From Coriobacteriia bacterium (GTDB lineage: Bacteria > Actinomycetota > Coriobacteriia > Anaerosomatales > SLCP01): a DNA stretch of 6,563 nt. The position numbers were made by a program, and so were the translations under genes. How positions within the stretch are numbered: the stretch's first letter is position 1; each line of letters starts with the position of its first letter. This document shows, piece by piece, positions 5,601 to 6,563 of the stretch. The notes under the pieces were generated by a model, which made no database searches, had not been told where the DNA came from, and saw nothing but the letters and a program-made list of their open reading frames with translations. Location: the NCBI GenBank assembly GCA_007125735.1, contig SLCP01000033.1:1-6563 (forward strand). Reading direction: 5' to 3'.

Positions 5601-6563
5601 ACACCATTCCACCCACCGTCACGATAGGTTCCGACCCAACCGAGCCTGATGGATCGAGCGGTTGGTTCACCACGATCCCGCTTGCTTCTGTCGACGTCGA
5701 TGAGCCTGCCGTCACTTGGTACAGCTTCGCATCCGGTGGCGGCCCGTGGACTCCCTACACGACACCGGTGCTGATTCCGGCCCAGGGAAGCACCACGGTG
5801 TGGGCGTACGCTCAGGACGTGGCCGGCAACGAGTCCGCTGTTGTAAGCCGCACCTTCCTAGTGGACACCGATGCACCGATCACGACCGATGATGCCCCGG
5901 TCTCTTGGGCGACAGCCGATGTCTCGCTCACCCTCGATGCCTTCGACGCCGTCTCCGATGTGGCCGACACCTTCTACTCTATCGACGGCGGCACCGCAGT
6001 GACCTACGTCGGTCCGGTTGCAATCTCGACCGAAGGCACGACCACTGTGGCGTACTGGTCGGTCGACGTCGCGGGGAACGTCGAGGTTGAGAACACGACC
6101 ACCGTGCGTCTCGACAAGACGCCGCCGGTGACTGTCCTCTTCGGTGTCCCGTCGACACCGACCTCAGAGACAGTGACAGCTGTGCTTCTGGCTTCCGACG
6201 CCGTATCGGGTGTGGATTCCACGTACTACTCTGTCAATGGCGGGCTCCCATCCCTGTACTCCGGTCCGCTGCTGTTCGAGGCCGAGGGCATCTACGAGCT
6301 ACAGTTCTGGTCTGTAGATATCGCAGGGAATGCCGAGGGGCTGCAATCGGTCTCCTTCGAGATCGACCTCACGCCGCCTGCAGTCGACATCACCGGCGTC
6401 GAGGACGCAGGCCTCTACAACACCTCCGTGACCCCGGTCGTGACCATCACCGGTGCGACCGAGTCGACCGTGACACTCAACGGCGCGCCCTACACGAGCG
6501 GCACGCCCATCACCGAGGAGGGCACCTACACCCTCGTCGTGACCGCACGTGACGCCGCGGGCA
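2558..6563 (+). CDS. Large exported multidomain beta-sandwich surface protein (3' partial)
   Basis: An uninterrupted frame of 1335 codons runs off the window. Residues 1-36 look like a signal peptide: RR at 16-17, a hydrophobic stretch from about 18 to 36, and likely cleavage after A33 or A36. Next come a CBM9/DOMON-like domain (about 41-240), three NEW3-like repeats (about 245-568), an Ig-like domain (577-668), a linker domain with a calcium-type loop (673-800), a DUF11-like domain (805-915), and about 84-residue OmpL47/Ig-like repeats from 931 onward. There is no enzyme active site that I recognise. Only two cysteines are visible (C23 in the signal, C221) and about seven lysines against very many Asp, Glu, Thr and Val, so the mature protein is acidic and free of disulphides. 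It is probably secreted or displayed on the envelope as an elongated stalk that binds glycans or other surfaces; this is inferred from domain types. The anchor (sortase motif, membrane helix or S-layer domains) would lie beyond the window. It appears to have its own promoter and no functional link with the dap genes. Confidence 0.92.
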   Translation, partial: MSNTVESRIGRGTMLRRAALVFCLVLALAVSSALIARSMTINSITIDGSFDDWENVLADPGNIVFDSSGASDPDLPGQRDRDIVRFATTWDDDNLYFYIRRSADPNMNTNFYFYIDVDNDGRLGDNDFILEYVINKDGLTNNGATGYRYRPSGGAGTTDPLGSDGVTVLGTKGTAVPAFRPTMDAANGPVGTYDSVSIEFKVAWSALGLTAGSPINIHAACGMNNIPNQIQDNVNGISTEFTRATLVPDRSGSAAPGETITYEHTLTHVGNVPDTFSLAATTLEEWPTLVTDTDGNTIDQVTLDNESVTVVVEVTVPAGIPSGSVGNTRLEATSELKSNVRAVVTDTTYAGLLSVYPNRTSTIAADTTIYYEHYIANNTEIALTVDLTAYSWSLWSVGVFDLDRSTPLSSVVVQPGEEVPVLLRVTSPPGASLGFVDISELRAVAQENPAYQHYARDITTVRLPVDIRPDRAASTVAGSLATYRHTVTNSLGSEQTINLAGVSSRGWNIRIFDETGVDEISELTLGQGESAEILVRVRVPIGATVGQTDTTTVTASLASDPTVFDTASDVTTVVRLATYSDPGFRMPDSVFRVGDVVYAQASGLTGAEKWFRWINPAGTTVRNTQSNVIFQQADSVYPTLETSPIGTWTVGFADTQAGALVASTPFTLTHDAIIALLYAPDAERPNQLVPIESLLQNNGTTDITSSSLTYLVWYDVNGDGVFGVGDRYIDTHGQPQVYTSGTVWTHQDTDVTVPASDSLTYSWTLSNSDFIDWGVYNVDLVWETSDDVWIDEATDIFYSPGEAPGLALEKIWVDGGLEYQGLGSTVRFDIVLENDGDTDLVSIPLRDVYPSAYLEFAGASVTPSSAVSGELLWDTVGSLVAGETTTVTVEFTVIDEPPGNTTTNVASSSSALDAGGLSPRDVSDSAQIGIDVVPPLTTDDAPAAIQTTSPVYVTLTATDTVSGVDATYYRIDGGAALTYSTPIEISAEGTTTITYWSVDRAGNVEEVRTAIVRIDTIPPTVTIGSDPTEPDGSSGWFTTIPLASVDVDEPAVTWYSFASGGGPWTPYTTPVLIPAQGSTTVWAYAQDVAGNESAVVSRTFLVDTDAPITTDDAPVSWATADVSLTLDAFDAVSDVADTFYSIDGGTAVTYVGPVAISTEGTTTVAYWSVDVAGNVEVENTTTVRLDKTPPVTVLFGVPSTPTSETVTAVLLASDAVSGVDSTYYSVNGGLPSLYSGPLLFEAEGIYELQFWSVDIAGNAEGLQSVSFEIDLTPPAVDITGVEDAGLYNTSVTPVVTITGATESTVTLNGAPYTSGTPITEEGTYTLVVTARDAAG
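2678..3277 (+). other. CBM9/DOMON-like N-terminal domain
   Basis: Residues about 41-240. The start ITIDGSFDDWE (44-54) is the classic opening of CBM9-like/DOMON-fold modules ('iDG.ldDW'). It is followed by DIVRFATTWDDDNLYFYI (LYFY at 95-98), a strand pair flowing into DVDNDG, and the closing EFKVAWSALGL (199-209), equivalent to 'E..ip...Lgl'. Such folds bind sugars or haem in studied families; no ligand can be deduced here. Confidence 0.65.
2903..2938 (+). other. EF-hand-like calcium loop 1 in the surface protein
   Basis: Residues 116-127 read DVDNDGRLGDND. Acidic residues at loop positions 1, 3, 5 and 12, Gly at 6 and Leu at 8 match the canonical 12-residue calcium loop. It sits inside the CBM9/DOMON-like domain and probably stabilises it. 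Confidence 0.55.
3290..4261 (+). repeat. Three NEW3-like repeats in the surface protein
   Basis: Residues about 245-568 hold three beta-sandwich repeats of about 111 residues. Each begins with a strand after 'vyP/vrPd', has a 'YeHtltHvGN / YEHYIANNTE / YRHTVTNSLG' segment, a Trp-containing core (EEWP, SLWSV, RGWNI), a 'l.pGE...v.v.V' strand, and ends in the proline-glycine turn PAGIPSG (317-323), PPGASLG (428-434) or PIGATVG (540-546). The aligned glycines 319, 430 and 542 give periods of 111 and 112. This is the layout of the NEW3 (NPCBM-associated) family. The copies are well diverged, so the duplications are old. Confidence 0.6.
4286..4561 (+). other. Ig-like domain of the surface protein
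   Basis: Residues about 577-668. The pattern is ATYSDPGF, then FRVGDVVYAQASGL, a WFRWINPAGTTV strand pair, and the strong closing motif GTWTVGF (646-652) with STPFTL. It resembles Ig-like folds often found next to DUF11 and NEW3 modules in surface proteins. The fold is inferred from pattern only. Confidence 0.5.
4700..4735 (+). other. EF-hand-like calcium loop 2 in the surface protein
   Basis: Residues 715-726 read DVNGDGVFGVGD. Asp/Asn/Asp at positions 1, 3 and 5, Gly at 6, Phe at 8 and Asp at 12 fit the calcium-loop consensus. It lies in the poorly characterised linker domain at about 673-800. Confidence 0.5.
4970..5302 (+). other. DUF11-like domain of the surface protein
   Basis: Residues about 805-915. 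The order of motifs is that of DUF11 (CSC-type conserved repeat) modules: LALEKIW, GSTVRFDIVLENDGDTDL, VSIPLRDVYPSAYLEF, then LLWDTVGSLVAGETTTVTVEFTV and a final NVAS. These modules are common in large bacterial and archaeal surface proteins and act as structural spacers. Confidence 0.65.
5348..6563 (+). repeat. OmpL47/Ig-like repeat array (continues past the window)
   Basis: Units begin with 'D.xPP' or 'DTDAP' at residues 931, 1015, 1103, 1186 and 1270, so periods are 84, 88, 83 and 84 residues. Units 1, 3 and 4 share the full signature: TDDAP (1 and 3), a D.vSgV or similar turn, tYYsIDGG (YYRIDGG, FYSIDGG, YYSVNGG), an 'EGttt' strand, and YWSVD-AGN (FWSVDIAGN in unit 4). Unit 2 has drifted (WYSFASGGG, YAQDVAGN). 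Unit 5 is a different Ig-like variant (VDITGVEDAG..., EEGTYTLVVTARDAAG) and is cut by the window edge. The array looks like an extensible stalk. Confidence 0.7.

Overview
The window is a GC-rich (visibly above 60 percent), densely packed bacterial segment in which every supported gene lies on the + strand. The coding style (many GTG starts, strong G/C preference at third codon positions) and the gene types suggest a high-GC Gram-positive, probably an actinomycetote. The large protein built from NEW3-like, DUF11-like and OmpL47-like modules resembles what I associate with anaerobic Coriobacteriia/Anaerosomatales-type genomes. That placement is inference; no rRNA or other phylogenetic marker is present.

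Region 1 (2-2291) is a tight three-gene cluster. It holds the 3' end of an M16 (pitrilysin-type) zinc peptidase, dapB (4-hydroxy-tetrahydrodipicolinate reductase), and an aspartate kinase that reads much closer to Bacillus DapG (AK I) than to LysC. The M16-to-dapB gap is 23 nt, with the ribosome binding site inside it, and the dapB-to-kinase gap is 2 nt, so the genes are almost certainly co-transcribed. The kinase makes aspartyl phosphate at the head of the pathway and DapB works later in the diaminopimelate/lysine branch; diaminopimelate serves peptidoglycan and lysine. The order M16 peptidase followed by DAP-pathway genes recalls the Bacillus pnpA-mlpA-ymxH-spoVFA-spoVFB-asd-dapG-dapA locus, but here dapB lies between the peptidase and the kinase, and no asd, dapA or spoVF is visible.

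Region 2 (2292-2557) is a 266-bp AT-richer intergenic space. It has two adjacent short palindromes, a set of TKACCG direct repeats spaced 21 and 11 bp, a small hairpin, and a plausible sigma-70-type promoter just ahead of the next gene. I see no classical hairpin-plus-T-run terminator for the dap operon.

Region 3 (2558-6563, running off the right edge) is one very large open frame of at least 1335 codons, starting at a GTG behind an AGGGGAG ribosome binding site. It encodes an exported multidomain beta-sandwich protein. In order it has a signal peptide, a CBM9/DOMON-like N-terminal domain with an EF-hand-like calcium loop, three NEW3-like repeats of about 111 residues, an Ig-like domain, a linker domain with a second calcium-type loop, a DUF11-like domain, and a run of about 84-residue OmpL47/Ig-like repeats that continues past the window. 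It looks like a cell-surface or secreted stalk-like protein unrelated to the metabolic operon upstream. Its function is unknown, and its anchoring C-terminus is not in the window.
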